Below, piece by piece: positions 18,028 through 26,322 of a stretch of 64,000 bases of DNA. The stretch's first letter is position 1. Each line of letters starts with the position of its first letter. The position numbers were made by a program, and so were the translations under genes. A model generated the notes under the pieces. That model ran no database searches. It was not told the DNA's origin and worked only from the letters and a program-made list of their open reading frames with translations. The DNA comes from Rufibacter roseolus (GTDB lineage: Bacteria; Bacteroidota; Bacteroidia; Cytophagales; Hymenobacteraceae): contig NZ_JAFMSU010000001.1 in NCBI RefSeq assembly GCF_017916365.1, positions 496,001-560,000 on the forward strand, written 5' to 3'.

Positions 18028-19404
18028 TTACCGGAGAGGCTTGGGAACCACCGGTAAGCTTTCGTGCCCCTCAGCATCTACTGCCTGCACGGCAAAGAAA
18101 TAATTGTCTTTGGAGTACGGCAGGGTAGTGGTGGTGCCGTCTACGTAGATTTTCTTCTCCCACATAGGCGATGACGTCTCACGCATGAGAATGTAGTAGC
18201 CGGTTGGTCTCTCGCCTTTGGACGGGGCTTTCCAGCGCAGCTCGGTTTGGTTCGTGAGGTTGCTGGTGACTACGCCTACTTCCTCGGGTGAGGCCGGTGC
18301 CAAGGCCAGGTTGGCTAACGTAGCCAGGTTCATGGCGGTGTTCTTGCGCACGTACTCAAAATCTACGTGCTCCGGGAAGTCGCCGTAGTTGATGCCGTTC
18401 TCGGTGCGTACGTTCTGGTGCTGGTAGCGGTAATTTTCGTTCATTTCACACACCCTAATGGCCGTGAAACCCGCCTGGCTGAACGGCGTGTGGTCTCCGC
18501 CGCGCAGGAAGCGGTCGGTGCGGTAGTTCAGCACCACTTCCAGTTGCGGCACGTAGCGGGCGGTCATCTCTTTCATGTAACGAGCCAGCTGGCGGCTGCG
18601 GCTGTCGTTCTCGCCGCCAATGCTTTTGCGCAGGGCAGCCATTTCCGGGGTCTCATACGCAGGTACGCCTTCAGAGAAAATCCGCACGCGGGTATTGTCT
18701 TTAAGGTTGGTCTCGTCTGAGAAAGAGTTACCTATCATGTCATTGTTGAGCATGGCTACCAGGTTCCAGTTCTCGGCCTTGGCTTTTTCTGCCAGGTGCT
18801 TGGCCCCGTACAGACCTTGCTCTTCGCCCTGCACGCACACAAAGATGATAGTAGCTGGGAACTGCTGCTTGGCCATCACGCGGGCCAGTTCAATGACCGC
18901 GGCAGTACCGGAGCCATCGTCATTCGCGCCGGGGGCTTTGCCTTTGACGTCCATCACATCGGTGTTGCGGGTGTCTATGTGGCCGCTGACAATGAACACA
19001 CGGTCATCGGTAGGATCGGTGCCTTTGAGGGTAGCCATTACGTTGGCCATCTCCACGTCTTCCTTGATGCGGCGGCCATCGGCTTTCACAATGTATTTGT
19101 CCTGGGTTACGGTCATGCGTCCGCCCGAGGTGGCGGCGGCTTTCTCCAGCTCGGCCTGGGCCCAGTTGCGGGCTGCGCCAATGCCTTTCTTCTTGTCTTT
19201 GACGGTACTCAGTGAATGGCGGGTCTCAAAGCCTACCAGCCCGCGCACCAAACGCTCCAGTTCCTGAGCCGAGACCTGCTCAGTCATGGTCTTGATGGTG
19301 GGATCGGTTCTGATGATGTCCTGGGCCGAGGTAAGGTTAGTAAGGAAAAGTAAACCCAGGGCGGCGGAACCCGCACGGGCAAACGAGGAAACAGAAGTAA
19401 ACAT
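18028..19404 (-). CDS. Secreted M28 family zinc metallopeptidase
   Basis: 458 residues with a signal peptide (LLFLTNLTSAQ). Zinc ligands of the M28 aminopeptidase fold are visible: SGHIDTR, GANDDGSG, catalytic GEEQGLYG, NNDMIGN and RGGDHTPF. A C-terminal fibronectin type III-like domain (ELRWKAPSKGERPTGYYIL) follows from about residue 370. It likely releases N-terminal amino acids from peptides outside the inner membrane. Divergent from gdh with a 230 bp gap. Confidence 0.9.
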   Translation of the reverse strand: MFTSVSSFARAGSAALGLLFLTNLTSAQDIIRTDPTIKTMTEQVSAQELERLVRGLVGFETRHSLSTVKDKKKGIGAARNWAQAELEKAAATSGGRMTVTQDKYIVKADGRRIKEDVEMANVMATLKGTDPTDDRVFIVSGHIDTRNTDVMDVKGKAPGANDDGSGTAAVIELARVMAKQQFPATIIFVCVQGEEQGLYGAKHLAEKAKAENWNLVAMLNNDMIGNSFSDETNLKDNTRVRIFSEGVPAYETPEMAALRKSIGGENDSRSRQLARYMKEMTARYVPQLEVVLNYRTDRFLRGGDHTPFSQAGFTAIRVCEMNENYRYQHQNVRTENGINYGDFPEHVDFEYVRKNTAMNLATLANLALAPASPEEVGVVTSNLTNQTELRWKAPSKGERPTGYYILMRETSSPMWEKKIYVDGTTTTLPYSKDNYFFAVQAVDAEGHESLPVVPKPLR

Positions 19405-19498
19405 AAATGGGGTTGTGGCTTTGTTTGTATAACCTGACCTGTAATTTCCGGATTATTCCGCAGAAACCAATGGTAAAGCGCTGGACAGAAAGCGAAAA

Positions 19499-19540
19499 AC
19501 GGTTTAGGCCCTGTTTCCCGGAAAAGAAGGCAGAAACGGC
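19499..19540. repeat. 40 bp palindrome family, copy 8
   Basis: ACGGTTTAGGCCCTGTTTC, CCGGAAAAG, AAGGCAGAAACGG. In the divergent gap between the M28 and gdh genes, so it cannot be only a 3'-end element. Confidence 0.6.
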
Positions 19541-19550
19541 AGGGTGCAAA

Positions 19551-19570
19551 AATGTTCTCCGTGGAACATT
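19551..19570. promoter_or_regulatory. Dyad AATGTTC-N6-GAACATT in the M28/gdh divergent gap
   Basis: Perfect 7 bp arms around TCCGTG. The 16 bp core differs from a parS-like TGTTCCACGTGGAACA at two positions. Either a regulator site for the divergent genes or a degenerate parS. Confidence 0.35.
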
Positions 19571-19634
19571 TTACAGGCAAAGCAACGTGAACTGGTGTTA
19601 GTACGTTTTACCTAAACCACCAATTGCAGAAACT

Positions 19635-21083
19635 ATGAGTCAATCCGTGTCATCCATTAAGAGCCCCGCTGTGTCACCCGGCAGAGAATTTCTGGATAGT
19701 GTCCATTACTACTATGACCAGGCTGCCCAACATTCCAAACTTCATCCCGGTATTCTGGCGCAGATCAAGGTCTGCAACAGCGTCTACAAAGTCAATTTCC
19801 CTGTGGAGGTAGACGGGCAGGTACATGTGTTTGAGGGAATCAGGGCCCAGCATAGTCAGCATAAGCTGCCCACCAAAGGCGGTATCAGGTTCAGTATGCA
19901 CGTAGACGAAGACGAGGTAGTGGCGCTGGCCAGCCTCATGACCTTCAAGTGCGCCGTAGTGGATGTGCCGTTTGGCGGGGCCAAGGGCGGCGTGAAAATA
20001 AATCCCAGAACCTCCTCTGTGGAGATGCTGGAGAAAGTGACCCGCAGGTTTGCCTCTGAGCTTATCAAGAAAAACCTTATCGGGCCGGCCGTAGACGTAC
20101 CCGCCCCGGACTACGGAACCAGCGGCCGCGAGATGGCCTGGATTGCCGATACCTACCATGCTTTCAAATTTGGGGAAACCAACGCGCTGGGCTGCGTTAC
20201 CGGTAAACCGGTAGGCCAGGGGGGTATCCGAGGCCGGAACGAGGCCACCGGTCTGGGCATTTTCTTCGGGCTGCGGGAAGCCATGCAGGACCAGGCCGTA
20301 CTGAAACCATTGGGTCTCACCAGCGGATTGGCCGGCAAGAGAATCATTATTCAAGGCATGGGGAACGTAGGGTACCATGCGGGCAAGTTCCTGCAGAACG
20401 AGGGTGCCATTATCATAGGCGTGGCCGAGCGCGAGGGCGGTATCTACAACCCAGACGGCATGGATATTGACAGCATTTTCCATTACCGCAAGCAGAACGA
20501 AAGCTTTGAAGGACACCCAGACGGCCACTTCATCCAAAACTCCATTGAGATGTTGGAGTATGACTGCGATGTGCTGCTACCGGCTGCCCTGGAGAACCAG
20601 ATCCACAGCGGAAACGCCGAGCGCATCAAGGCCAAAATCATCGCCGAAGGCGCCAACGGACCCGTTACCCAGGAGGCCGAGCGGATTCTGCACGCCCGTG
20701 GCGTAGTCATTATCCCAGACCTGTACCTGAATGCCGGCGGGGTGACCGTCTCCTATTTTGAGTGGCTCAAGAACCTCTCCAACGTGCGCTTCGGGCGGAT
20801 GGGCAAACGCGCCGAGGAAGCCAGTCTCAAGCGCCTGGTGAGCACCATTGAGAAAACCACCGGCAAGAGCCTCTCCGCCGAGGAAAAGCTGTTGATCATC
20901 CACGGCGCTGATGAACGGGATTTGGTCTACTCCGGCCTGGAAGACACCATGATAACGGCCTACCAGGAGATGCGCGAAGTAACCCACCAAATCAAAGGCA
21001 TCACGGACCTGCGTACCGCCGGTTTCTACGCCGCCATTGAGAAGATTGGCGTGAGTTATCAATCACTGGGTATTTTCCCGTGA
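19635..21083 (+). CDS. Glu/Leu/Phe/Val-type glutamate dehydrogenase
   Basis: 482 residues. It interconverts glutamate and 2-oxoglutarate with ammonia, in the cytoplasm. Visible: KGGIRFSMHVDEDEV, catalytic lysine region KCAVVDVPFGGAKGGV, PAPDYGTSGREMAWIADTY and the Rossmann motif GMGNVG near residue 242. It is longer than the ~420 residue bacterial hexameric enzymes because of an extended C-terminus (LSAEEKLLIIHGADERDLVYSGLEDTM). Coenzyme preference cannot be read. Monocistronic, with a terminator 50 bp after the stop. Confidence 0.93.
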   Translation: MSQSVSSIKSPAVSPGREFLDSVHYYYDQAAQHSKLHPGILAQIKVCNSVYKVNFPVEVDGQVHVFEGIRAQHSQHKLPTKGGIRFSMHVDEDEVVALASLMTFKCAVVDVPFGGAKGGVKINPRTSSVEMLEKVTRRFASELIKKNLIGPAVDVPAPDYGTSGREMAWIADTYHAFKFGETNALGCVTGKPVGQGGIRGRNEATGLGIFFGLREAMQDQAVLKPLGLTSGLAGKRIIIQGMGNVGYHAGKFLQNEGAIIIGVAEREGGIYNPDGMDIDSIFHYRKQNESFEGHPDGHFIQNSIEMLEYDCDVLLPAALENQIHSGNAERIKAKIIAEGANGPVTQEAERILHARGVVIIPDLYLNAGGVTVSYFEWLKNLSNVRFGRMGKRAEEASLKRLVSTIEKTTGKSLSAEEKLLIIHGADERDLVYSGLEDTMITAYQEMREVTHQIKGITDLRTAGFYAAIEKIGVSYQSLGIFP

Positions 21084-21094
21084 TGGTTTGCGAA

Positions 21095-21133
21095 TTGTTT
21101 TCGGGCTGTTTTTATTGAGACAGGCAGGAAAGG
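21095..21133. repeat. 40 bp palindrome family, degenerate copy 9
   Basis: TTGTTTTCGGGCTGTTTTT, ATTGAG, ACAGGCAGGAAAGG. 12 bp after gdh; directly abuts the gdh terminator. Confidence 0.4.
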
Positions 21134-21134
21134 G

Positions 21135-21175
21135 GCGCCTCGCTGGAGTGAATCTGGCGAGGCGTTTCTTATTTT
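21135..21175 (+). terminator. Terminator after glutamate dehydrogenase
   Basis: GCGCCTCGC / GCGAGGCGT stem, 13 nt loop, T-rich tail TTTCTTATTTT. Confidence 0.75.
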
Positions 21176-21506
21176 ATTGTTTGGTTCTGGCGTTGCTTTT
21201 GGTCTTTGTGGTTTTCGATGTGCTTTCGTAATCCGTTGATGCTAGCGTGGCGCCGCAGTTTGCGTGGGTTTATAAGCTTGGTTGTTGCATCGCTGTGCTC
21301 CGTGCGCTCACGGCCGCGAGGCCCCGCCTTCCGGCCTCGCGCTGTGTTCTTTTCCTTTCCTCGGCTGAAGCCATCGGAATGTTGGGCTTTGCCCAACACC
21401 GGAAAATCACAAGGCGCTCAACCGAAAGGCTGGAATTGGAAATGCGTCAGTAGAAACGCCTCAGACCTCACAAGTTTTCAAAACCTGCAAGCATCTTCCC
21501 TGCAGA

Positions 21507-21533
21507 GACTCCCCCTTGAGGGGGCGAAGGGGA
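21507..21533. repeat. CCCCTCC/GGAGGGG-type repeat, copy 1
   Basis: CTCCCCCTTGAGGGGG hairpin followed by GAAGGGGAG. Related sequences at 23398, 29287 and 49483. Confidence 0.5.
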
Positions 21534-21595
21534 GTGTTTACACCTGCTGCATCGTTTTGGATTCAACTTTGGCAACTTCCTTTCTTCTTTTCACT

Positions 21596-21663
21596 GGTTC
21601 AAGTCTGTGACTTGGACCTACCATGACCGGCAGTTTGCAACTGCCGTGAGGCGACAGCCTCAA
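21596..21663 (+). repeat. Triple-hairpin module, copy 1
   Basis: GGTTCAAGTC-tgt-GACTTGGACC, then TACCA, CGGCAGTT-tgc-AACTGCCG, then TGAGGC-gaca-GCCTCA. Recurs at 23437 (direct) and 29182 (inverted). Confidence 0.75.
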
Positions 21664-21667
21664 GAAA

Positions 21668-21898
21668 ACGTATCATTCTGCTAATAAGGCTGCTATATGC
21701 TTTAAGTTGACTTAGCCTTCATACAGAAAATTTCTCCTATGCTTACAAGTCCTTACTTCAGCTTGATGTATTCGTAGCCAATTTTTGAAAATCAGGTCCA
21801 AAATAACTCTGATATGTCAGCGGAGACGTTATTTCCGGCAGAAAGTGTAATTTACCTGGGGCCAAGGCTACTAATACCTTAAACCTTTACGTACCACG
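21668..21898. other. Upstream region of the sigma factor operon
   Basis: 230 bp, A/T-rich, no ORF. No exact TAnnTTTG match is apparent close to the GTG start; the promoter may belong to another sigma class. Confidence 0.4.
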
Positions 21899-22417
21899 GT
21901 GGAGAATCCGGCTTTACGCGCAGAATTTGTCAAGCTCATTGCCCAGGATCAGGCCCTGATCCATAAGGTGTGCAGCATGTACTGCCGGGACCCTGAGGAG
22001 CGGAAAGATCTGTTTCAGGACATAGTGCTGCAACTTTGGCGGTCCTATCCCTCGTTTAAGCACGAGTCCAAGGTAAGTACCTGGATGTACCGCGTAGCGC
22101 TGAACACCGCCGTCTCCAGTTTCCGGAAAGACAGCCGCCGCCCCCGCCACGGCTCTCTCTCAGACATGGACCTGCAGATTCCGGCCACGCCCGATACCTC
22201 CGCTGAATACGAGTTGAAAATAAAATATCTCTACGCCGCCATTGACCAGCTCTCGCAGGTGGAGAAGGCCATTGTGATGCTGTACCTGGAAGACAAAAGC
22301 TACGATGAGATGGCTGAGATCATAGGTATCACCAAATCAAACGTAGGTGTGAAGTTGAACCGCATCAAAGCGAAACTAGAGAAGCTGTTAACCCCGGTGT
22401 ATGATGAATTTAGATAG
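21899..22417 (+). CDS. ECF-type sigma-70 family RNA polymerase sigma factor
   Basis: 172 residues from a GTG. Region 2 is visible as CRDPEERKDLFQDIVLQLW and VSTWMYRVALNTAV; region 4 as AIVMLYLEDKSYDEMAEIIGITKSNVGVKLNRIKAKL. It would direct polymerase to a small regulon under an extracytoplasmic or membrane signal. The stop overlaps the next gene by 17 bp, so the pair is translationally coupled and the partner is a candidate membrane-bound regulator. Confidence 0.9.
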   Translation: MENPALRAEFVKLIAQDQALIHKVCSMYCRDPEERKDLFQDIVLQLWRSYPSFKHESKVSTWMYRVALNTAVSSFRKDSRRPRHGSLSDMDLQIPATPDTSAEYELKIKYLYAAIDQLSQVEKAIVMLYLEDKSYDEMAEIIGITKSNVGVKLNRIKAKLEKLLTPVYDEFR

Positions 22418-23039
22418 CCTCAAAGATACCTGGAAGGTATACGCGGCCCAGGCGGCGGCAGAGCACCAGGTGACCGAGCACCAGATCACAGGCTTGCTCA
22501 AGGCCCGTACCGAGAACGCCCTAACCAAACTCAAGCGGAACATCTACTTTGAGTTAGTAGTGCAGGTCTTTACGGTATTGTTGTTTGGGGCGGGCACCAT
22601 CCTGGTCAAAGAAGACCCTGCCTTTCAGGTCTTGTGTGTGGTAGTAATGGTGGTGTGTTTACCGTTTCTGGGTTATTTCTGGGCAAGGCTGTCTTATGTG
22701 AAAAGCCTCAACGTGACCACCGCCAACCTCAGGTCTACCTTGCGCAACCTTATTGAAATGCTCACCGGCCTCACCCGCCTCTACTTCTGGACCAACATGC
22801 TGCTGGCGCCCATCGGGTTGGCGGCTGGCCAACTGGCATATCTTAAGCTGGCCAAAGGCATCAACATCTCGCACCTGCCCTGGGAGCAAATGTATCTTCG
22901 CCTCATCATCGGGTTTGTCATTGGCGCCGTGCTGGGTTATTTCTTTTTGAAGTGGTACATCCGGCAGATGTTCGGTGGCCATCTCAAGGCGCTGAAAGCT
23001 GCTTATAGTGAGTTGGAGAGTGTGGAGGTAGCAGCGTAG
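22401..23039 (+). CDS. Membrane protein coupled to the sigma factor, candidate anti-sigma partner
   Basis: 212 residues starting MMNLDSLKDTWKVYAAQAAAEHQ. An amphipathic N-terminal part (~50 residues) faces the cytoplasm, followed by four hydrophobic segments (IYFELVVQVFTVLLFGAG, VLCVVVMVVCLPFLGYFW, YFWTNMLLAPIGLAAG, LIIGFVIGAVLGYFFL). Such proteins are common after ECF sigma genes in this phylum; a role holding or sensing for the sigma factor is inferred from overlap only. No zinc-anti-sigma motif is present. Confidence 0.75.
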   Translation: MMNLDSLKDTWKVYAAQAAAEHQVTEHQITGLLKARTENALTKLKRNIYFELVVQVFTVLLFGAGTILVKEDPAFQVLCVVVMVVCLPFLGYFWARLSYVKSLNVTTANLRSTLRNLIEMLTGLTRLYFWTNMLLAPIGLAAGQLAYLKLAKGINISHLPWEQMYLRLIIGFVIGAVLGYFFLKWYIRQMFGGHLKALKAAYSELESVEVAA

Positions 23040-23397
23040 CTGGATTAATCTTATTTTTAAAGGATTGATGTTTTCTTAGTATGCATTTCGTTTGTGCTGC
23101 TACTGCCTTTCAGTTGTTTTCTTTTGCATTCGTAGTCCGCTTGTGTTGGCGTGGCGCCGCAGTTTTCGTGGGTGCATAAGCTTTACTGTTTCATTGCTAA
23201 GCTCCGTGCGCTCACGGCCGCGAGGCCCCGCCGTCCGGCCTCGCGCTGCGCCAGCTTCCTTTGCTCCTTTCAGTCGCAATGCCTGGCGGCACCGGAACCT
23301 GACAAGGCGCTCCACCGAAAGGCTGGAATTGGTGCTTTTGGTTAAAGCCTTTGCAGCTCGCAACAGCGAACCATCCCAAAATATGGTAGGTTTTTAT

Positions 23398-23425
23398 TCC
23401 CCTCCTCGGAGGGGCAGAGGTGGGT
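23398..23425. repeat. CCCCTCC/GGAGGGG-type repeat, copy 2
   Basis: TCCCCTCCTCGGAGGGG stem followed by CAGAGGTGGG. Confidence 0.5.
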
Positions 23426-23436
23426 TCATTTTCCAT

Positions 23437-23503
23437 GGTTCAAGTCTGTGACTTGGACCTATAATGGCCGGCAGTTTGCAACTGCCGTGAGGCGTTAGCC
23501 TCA
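23437..23503 (+). repeat. Triple-hairpin module, copy 2
   Basis: GGTTCAAGTC-tgt-GACTTGGACC, CGGCAGTT-tgc-AACTGCCG and TGAGGC-gtta-GCCTCA; the third hairpin differs from copy 1 only in its loop. Confidence 0.75.
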
Positions 23504-23823
23504 AACCAGCTTTTTGCCTACTCCATTGTTCTCCTCGGCCTCAATCTTCCCCCTTTCATTATATTCCTAGATTACTCTTATGAAAAAGTAGAGGGATGTC
23601 TACACGTGCCTGACCACGTAATTCCAACGTTTTTAACAATGTAGAGTCCAAGCACCGCCTTGCCTCTTACCGTTCCCACCTCCATCACAATCTACTCAAG
23701 CAAATCTTCCATCATTACCTTCAAACTTCCTTGGCAGACAAAGAAAAAGCAGGGCAAGGCTGTAATATTTAGGCAGTTCGAGATACTAACGAATGGAACA
23801 GCCTTCCTTACTACCTTCCCTTT
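23504..23823. other. Gap upstream of the DUF5687 operon
   Basis: 320 bp, A/T-rich, no gene or repeat recognised; presumably holds the promoter of the ABC operon. Confidence 0.5.
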
Positions 23824-25311
23824 ATGATCAGACTTCTACTTTCTCATCAATGGAAAGAAGCTACCCGTTCCAGTGTATGGCAGAAGAACCTTGCCGTGAA
23901 CCTGGTGCTGGGCTTCTTCATGCTCCTTTTGCTGCTGTATGTGGTGGTGCTGAGTGCGTTTATGGACGTGATTATTGAGAAGGCGTGGCCAGACAAAGAT
24001 CCGGTGGCGGTGATCAATGGGGCTCTGCTGTATTACTTCCTGTTTGACCTGGCCTTTAGGTTCTTCATGCAGGAGTTGCCGGTGCTGGGCATTCAGCCGT
24101 ATTTGCACCTGCCGGTGGGCAAAGGCAAACTGGTGCATTTTGTGCTCTGGAAATCTATTACCAGCTTCTTTAATTACATGTCTTTGCTGTTGTTCATCCC
24201 GTTTGCGCTCAAAGTGCTGCCGGAGGTGTATGGGCTAGGCGGAGCCTGGATGTGGGTGCTGGGGCTGTTCCTAATCACTTTGATCAACAATTTCCTGACG
24301 CTTTACTTCAAACGCCAATTGGTAGAGAAACCCCTGGTGACCTTCGGGTTCCTGCTGGCGATAGTAGCGTTGGCCACATTGGATTACCTTAACCTTATCT
24401 CAGTGGGAGCGGCCTCCGGATCGTTTTTCCGGGCCTTAGGGCAAAACCCTGTCTGGGTGCTGGTGCCTGTGGCGCTACTGGTGGCAGTATACCTGCTTAA
24501 CTACCGCTTCCTGATTGCCCATACCTATCCAGAGGAAATGCGAATCAGTAAACAGTCTAAGGTGGGTACCTCTGCTGAGATCGGTTTCCTGCAGCGGTTC
24601 GGCGAGTTGGGTACGCTCATTGGGCTGGAGTTGAAGCTGATCATGCGCCACAAACGGCCTAAGTCCACCACCATGATGTCTGTCCTCTTCCTGGCCTATG
24701 GGTTCATCTTCTACACTCAGGAAATGTACACCAAGGGGTTTGCCATGCTCATCTTCCCAGGCATTTTCATGACAGGTTTCATGATGCTGAGCTACGGTCA
24801 GTTTGTGCCGGGCTGGCAGAGCGCCCACTTTGATGCCCTGCTTACCAAACGCCTGAGCCCGTATACCTTCTACCTGGGCAAATTCTGGATGTTTGTGCCC
24901 GCCTGTACCATCGCCTACCTGGTGACGCTGCTGTATGGCCTCATGCCGGGCAGTGGCGGCAAGATCATGCTCATCAACACGGCCTGCTTTCTCTACAATA
25001 TAGGTGTGAACACCTTTGTGGTGCTGTACCTGAGTACTTACAACAAAAAGCGGATTGACCTGAGCAAGAGCGCTTCCTTTAACTGGCAGGGCGTGGGTGC
25101 CTCCCAGTTCATTCTCATGCTGCCGGCGCTGCTTTTGCCAATCCTGGTATATCTGCCCTTCGGGCTGATGGACAAACCGTGGTGGGGAATTGCGGCCGTG
25201 GGCATCATTGGTCTGCTGGGATTCCTTTTCCATAGGCAGTTGCTGGGCATAGTGGTCAACCGTTTCCAGCGCGAGAAATACGCCATCGCGGCCGGTTTCC
25301 GGCAAGCTTAG
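23824..25311 (+). CDS. DUF5687 family ABC-type permease
   Basis: 495 residues, about ten hydrophobic segments arranged in two blocks separated by a cytoplasmic stretch (EEMRISKQSKVGTSAEIGFLQRFGELG). MIRLLLSHQWKEATRSSVWQKN at the N-terminus and LLYYFLFDLAFRFFMQELPVLGIQPYLHLPV are typical of DUF5687, a Bacteroidota family next to single ABC ATPases. With the ATPase gene 38 bp downstream it should form an ABC-2-like exporter. Substrate is unknown. Confidence 0.87.
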   Translation: MIRLLLSHQWKEATRSSVWQKNLAVNLVLGFFMLLLLLYVVVLSAFMDVIIEKAWPDKDPVAVINGALLYYFLFDLAFRFFMQELPVLGIQPYLHLPVGKGKLVHFVLWKSITSFFNYMSLLLFIPFALKVLPEVYGLGGAWMWVLGLFLITLINNFLTLYFKRQLVEKPLVTFGFLLAIVALATLDYLNLISVGAASGSFFRALGQNPVWVLVPVALLVAVYLLNYRFLIAHTYPEEMRISKQSKVGTSAEIGFLQRFGELGTLIGLELKLIMRHKRPKSTTMMSVLFLAYGFIFYTQEMYTKGFAMLIFPGIFMTGFMMLSYGQFVPGWQSAHFDALLTKRLSPYTFYLGKFWMFVPACTIAYLVTLLYGLMPGSGGKIMLINTACFLYNIGVNTFVVLYLSTYNKKRIDLSKSASFNWQGVGASQFILMLPALLLPILVYLPFGLMDKPWWGIAAVGIIGLLGFLFHRQLLGIVVNRFQREKYAIAAGFRQA

Positions 25312-25345
25312 TTTTAACCCTGATTTCAAAAAATAGCCGCATAAC
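25311..25345. repeat. 40 bp palindrome family, copy 10, inside an operon
   Basis: GTTTTAACCCTGATTTC, AAAAAAT, AGCCGCATAAC. Its first G is the last base of the DUF5687 stop and it ends 4 bp before the ATPase ATG, so it occupies the whole spacer including the ribosome-binding region. Confidence 0.6.
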
Positions 25346-25348
25346 GAG

Positions 25349-26041
25349 ATGATAGAAGTACGCGATCTCCAAAAGAATTACAACGGCGTAACGGTGGTGA
25401 ACATCCCGGCGCTAACCGTACAGAAAGGCGAAACCATTGGCCTGGTAGGCAACAACGGCGCTGGCAAGACCACTTTCTTCCGGATGATCCTGGACCTGAT
25501 CCGCCCTACCAAAGGCGAGGTGTTCAGCAAGGGCGAGAACGTGCGCGCCACCGAGGATTGGAAACAGTACACTGGGTCGCACCTGGACGAAGGCTTCCTC
25601 ATTGACTTCCTCACGCCCGAGGAGTATTTCGCTTTCATTGGCAAGCTCAATGGGTTGACCACCGGCGATGTGCAGGCTTTTCTGGACCGCTTCCGCGATT
25701 TCTTCAACGGCGAGATTCTGGAGCAGCGCAAGTACATCAGGGATTTCTCCAAGGGCAACCAGAAGAAGGTAGGCGTGGCCGCCGCCGTCATGTCTGATCC
25801 GGAACTCTTAATCCTGGATGAGCCTTTCGCCAACCTGGACCCCAGTTCCCAGATCAGGCTCAAGAACCTGTTGAAAGACCTCAAACGCCAGGGCATGACC
25901 CTGCTCATCTCCAGCCACGACCTGAGCCACGTGATTGAGGTTTGTGACCGTATTGTGCTGCTGGAAAAAGGCCAGGTCATAGAAGACATGAAAACCGACG
26001 AAACCACGCTCAAACAGCTGGAAAGCTATTTTACGGTATAG
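25349..26041 (+). CDS. ABC transporter ATPase, partner of the DUF5687 permease
   Basis: 230 residues, one complete nucleotide-binding domain: Walker A GNNGAGKT (about 34-41), Q-loop region near YTGSHLDEG, signature-like DFSKGNQKKVG, Walker B LLILDEPFANLD and switch histidine SSHDLSH. The signature reads FSKGNQ rather than LSGGQ, usual for CcmA/BcrA-type exporters. It drives the preceding permease. Confidence 0.93.
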   Translation: MIEVRDLQKNYNGVTVVNIPALTVQKGETIGLVGNNGAGKTTFFRMILDLIRPTKGEVFSKGENVRATEDWKQYTGSHLDEGFLIDFLTPEEYFAFIGKLNGLTTGDVQAFLDRFRDFFNGEILEQRKYIRDFSKGNQKKVGVAAAVMSDPELLILDEPFANLDPSSQIRLKNLLKDLKRQGMTLLISSHDLSHVIEVCDRIVLLEKGQVIEDMKTDETTLKQLESYFTV

Positions 26042-26115
26042 ATATCCACAGCAGAATCCTGTGAAAAAGCATCTGGTCCCGTAAGGGTAATCCACACGCA
26101 AACTGATTTGACTTG

Positions 26116-26166
26116 TCCCTCTTTCAAGGCCGTTTTCTGCAAAACAGCCTTGAAAGAGGGATTTTT
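26116..26166 (+). terminator. Terminator built on a palindrome-family core
   Basis: TCCCTCTTTCAAGGC, CGTTTT-ctgc-AAAACA, GCCTTGAAAGAGGGA, then TTTTT. The ~20 bp stem has one mismatch. The centre GTTTTCTGCAAAAC equals the centre of the perfect copy at 58870. Confidence 0.85.
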
Positions 26167-26240
26167 ATGCCTGATGGTTTCTGATGATAACTAGTAAGAA
26201 CAAAGCCGTAATGGCGCAATTAAAAGTCTGGAGCCTAATT

Positions 26241-26279
26241 CTGTTTTAGCCTCGATTTCTGAGAAGCGGCCGCAAAACG
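26241..26279. repeat. 40 bp palindrome family, copy 11
   Basis: CTGTTTTAGCCTCGATTTC, TGAGAAGC, GGCCGCAAAACG. 44 bp upstream of the YdjM-type gene start. Confidence 0.6.
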
Positions 26280-26322
26280 CCTTTTGGCTCCTGTGCGTAG
26301 AGAAACACCAAACAGAAACCAA

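Larger units (their letters stand above)
21196..21667 (+). repeat. Composite intergenic repeat, copy 1 (left of sigma operon)
   Basis: A ~470 bp block. Its first ~240 bp (GTGGCGCCGCAGTTT..., CTCACGGCCGCGAGGCCC..., ending CCGAAAGGCTGGAATTGG) recurs at 23105-23332 in the same orientation at high identity. It is followed by a C-rich/G-rich hairpin and then by the covarying multi-hairpin module (21596-21663). Small ORFs read through it in both copies but the similarity is nucleotide-level and includes hairpins, so I do not call a gene. Confidence 0.75.
23105..23503 (+). repeat. Composite intergenic repeat, copy 2 (right of sigma operon)
   Basis: Same order as copy 1: GTGGCGCCGCAGTTT... module (23105-23332), CCCCTCC/GGAGGGG hairpin (23398-23425), triple hairpin (23437-23503). 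It begins 65 bp after the sigma operon, giving direct repeats on both sides of the operon. Confidence 0.75.

Noticed and set aside
19674-20537. Leftward ORF of 287 codons opposite gdh
   Set aside because: The opposite frame holds all conserved dehydrogenase motifs.
21596-21605. GGTTCAAGTC as a tRNA T-arm
   Set aside because: The pairing is a simple 10 bp hairpin with a 3 nt loop and no acceptor or anticodon arm.
21206-23451. Short ORFs in both strands of the composite repeats (for example 21206-21610, 23092-23451)
   Set aside because: They translate hairpins and spread repeats; conserved stretches are equally similar in several frames.
24475-25329. Leftward ORF of 284 codons opposite the DUF5687 gene
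   Set aside because: Antisense shadow rich in His/Gln; the rightward frame encodes a clear polytopic permease.
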